Source of the DNA: CAZUCD01 sp964618855
GTDB taxonomy: Bacteria > Sumerlaeota > Sumerlaeia > SLMS01 > JANRJK01
Reading direction: 5' to 3'
Length of the DNA: 7,143 nucleotides
NCBI GenBank assembly: GCA_964618855.1
Contig: CAZUCD010000176.1
Span: 1 to 7,143, forward strand
Position 1 is the stretch's first letter; each line of letters opens with the position of its first letter. Of this stretch, positions 5,671 through 7,143 are shown in pieces. The position numbers and the translations under genes are program-made. Under the pieces are notes generated by a model, which saw only the letters and a list, made by a program, of their open reading frames with translations, did no database searches and had not been told where the DNA came from.

Positions 5671-7143
5671 CTACTCGTCCAATCTCAGCACGGCCATGAA
5701 GGCCTGCTGCGGAATCTCGACGTTGCCGATCTGCTTCATGCGCTTCTTACCCTCGCGCTGCTTGTCGAGGAGCTTGCGCTTGCGGGAAATGTCGCCGCCG
5801 TAGCACTTCGCCGTCACGTCCTTGCGCAGGGCGGAGACGGACTCCCTCGCCACGATCTTGCCGCCGATCGCAGCCTGGATCGCGATCACGAAGAGCTGCC
5901 GAGGCACGATCTCCTTCAGCTTCTTGCAGAGCACGCGGCCCTTCGATGAGGCGTCGTCCCGGTGGCAGATCACCGAGAGCGCGTCCACCGGGTCGCCGTT
6001 CACCATGATGTCCATCTTCACGAGCTGGCCCTCGCGGTAGCCGATCACCTCGTAGTCGAAGCTCGCGTAGCCGCTCGTCACCGACTTCAGGCGGTCGTGG
6101 AAGTCCGTGATGATCTCGCTGAGCGGGAACTCGTAGCGCACCATGACGCGCTCGGAGGTGATGAAGACCATCTCCTTCTGCGAGCCCTTCTTCGCCTGGC
6201 AGAGCGCGAGGACGTTCCCCGTGAACTTGTTGGGGAAGTAGATGCGCGCCTCGGCGTAGGGCTCCTCGACGCGCTCGATGTAGTTCGCCGCGGGCATGCG
6301 GCTCGGATTCTCGATCTCGACATTTTCCCCGTTGGTCAGCTCCACGCGGTAGGTGACGCTCGGGGCGGTGAAGAGCAGGTCGAGGTTGTATTCGCGCTCC
6401 AGCCGCTCCTGGATGATCTCCATGTGGAGAAGCCCAAGGAACCCGACGCGGAAGCCGAAGCCGAGCGCGTCGCTCGTCTCTGGCTCCACGTGCAGCGCGG
6501 CGTCGTTCAGCCGCAGTTTCTCGATCGAGTCCTTCAGGTTCTTGTAGTCGTCGGAGTTCACCGGATAGACGCCCGCGAAGACGACCGGTTTCACGGCCTT
6601 GTAGCCCGGGAGGGGCTCCGTCGTGCCGTGGCGGTGGAACGTCACGGTGTCGCCGACGCGCACCTCGTGGATGTCGCGGATGCCCGCGACGACGTAGCCC
6701 ACCTCGCCGGCCTTCAGCTCGGCGATCGGCTTGAGGCGGGGCGTCATCGTCCCCAGCTCGGTCACCTCGTAGTTGCCGGTGCCCTGCATGAACTGGATGC
6801 GGTCCCCAAGCTTGATCGCGCCGTCCACGACGCGGATGTAGCTGACCACGCCCTTGTAGTCGTCGTAGAAGGAGTCGAAGACGAGCGCGCGCAGCGGCCC
6901 GTCCGCCCTGCCCTTCGGGGGCGGGATCCTGTCGATCACCGCCTGGAGCAGCTCCATCACGCCGAGGCCGGTCTTGCCAGAGACGATGAGGGCGTTGTCG
7001 GGATTGAGCCCGACGGCCGAGCGGATCTGCTCCTTCGCGCTCTCGATGTCGGCGCCGGGCAGGTCCACCTTGTTGATGACGGGGATGATCTCGAGGTTGT
7101 TCTCGAGGGCGAGGTAGACGTTGGCGAGCGTCTGCGCCTCGAC
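5671..7143 (-). CDS. lepA: Translation elongation factor 4 (LepA), N-terminal part outside window
   Basis: LepA/EF4 is a ribosome-binding GTPase, related to EF-G, that acts in translation on the ribosome. Read on the - strand from 7143 to the TAG at 5671-5673, 490 residues are visible; the family is about 600 long. The missing part holds the P-loop, G2 and G3 motifs. The GTG at 7068 is not the start, because the frame is open to the edge and begins VEAQTLANVYLALEN, a conserved LepA segment. G4 is NKVD (24-27). G5 reads SGKTG (55-59) where SAKTG is common. Further landmarks are the PETSDALGFGFR-VGFLGLLHMEIIQERLERE segment, typical EF-G-like beta-barrel and alpha/beta domains, and the LepA-only C-terminal domain with IQAAIGGKIVARE, AKCYGGDISRKRKLL and GKKRMKQIGNVEIPQ near the end. 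No disruption is seen. It converges on the amidase gene, with only 21 bases between the stops, and is presumably transcribed independently. Confidence 0.98.
   Translation of the reverse strand, partial: VEAQTLANVYLALENNLEIIPVINKVDLPGADIESAKEQIRSAVGLNPDNALIVSGKTGLGVMELLQAVIDRIPPPKGRADGPLRALVFDSFYDDYKGVVSYIRVVDGAIKLGDRIQFMQGTGNYEVTELGTMTPRLKPIAELKAGEVGYVVAGIRDIHEVRVGDTVTFHRHGTTEPLPGYKAVKPVVFAGVYPVNSDDYKNLKDSIEKLRLNDAALHVEPETSDALGFGFRVGFLGLLHMEIIQERLEREYNLDLLFTAPSVTYRVELTNGENVEIENPSRMPAANYIERVEEPYAEARIYFPNKFTGNVLALCQAKKGSQKEMVFITSERVMVRYEFPLSEIITDFHDRLKSVTSGYASFDYEVIGYREGQLVKMDIMVNGDPVDALSVICHRDDASSKGRVLCKKLKEIVPRQLFVIAIQAAIGGKIVARESVSALRKDVTAKCYGGDISRKRKLLDKQREGKKRMKQIGNVEIPQQAFMAVLRLDE

Noticed and set aside
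7018..7068. lepA start at the GTG complementary to 7066-7068.
   Set aside because: This codon is the valine of the G4 motif NKVD; conserved LepA sequence continues upstream to the window edge.

Overview
The window is a GC-rich bacterial contig with a Gram-negative style envelope gene content. It carries a lipoprotein peptidoglycan amidase whose residue after the lipid-anchored cysteine is Ala, a polytopic polysaccharide-polymerase-like protein, and a NADH dehydrogenase subunit C. The phylum cannot be fixed from this sequence. The kinesin-light-chain-like TPR protein and the general look of LepA would suit Planctomycetota or another PVC-like or uncultured lineage, but that is a weak inference. 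The 100-N gap flanked by an exact 55-base duplication indicates a short-read, probably metagenomic, assembly.

Layout. Five genes run on the + strand: (1) the C-terminal part of a TPR protein (1-1512, open at the window's left edge); (2) an unrecognised secreted protein with a Gly/Pro-rich tail, interrupted by the assembly gap (1586-2646); (3) a Wzy/O-antigen-polymerase-like membrane protein (2710-4074); (4) nuoC (4059-4631), overlapping the previous gene by 16 bases; (5) a lipoprotein Amidase_3 N-acetylmuramoyl-L-alanine amidase (4642-5649), starting 10 bases after nuoC. After a 21-base convergent junction, lepA (elongation factor 4) occupies the - strand from 5671 to the right edge, where its N-terminal part is cut off. 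No stretch above 300 bases lacks a gene. I see no tRNA, rRNA, CRISPR array, transposase or integrase.

How the genes relate. Genes 3-5 are packed tightly enough to be one transcription unit, and gene 2 may belong to it. Two of the three are envelope functions (surface polysaccharide, peptidoglycan), while nuoC is out of place: none of its usual nuo partners lies beside it. lepA is a housekeeping translation gene on the opposite strand.

The most useful observation concerns the gap at 2344-2443. It is flanked on both sides by the same 55 bases, and collapsing that duplication restores one continuous reading frame ending at 2646. As printed, the frame through the Ns is wrong. I found no convincing undescribed multi-gene system.
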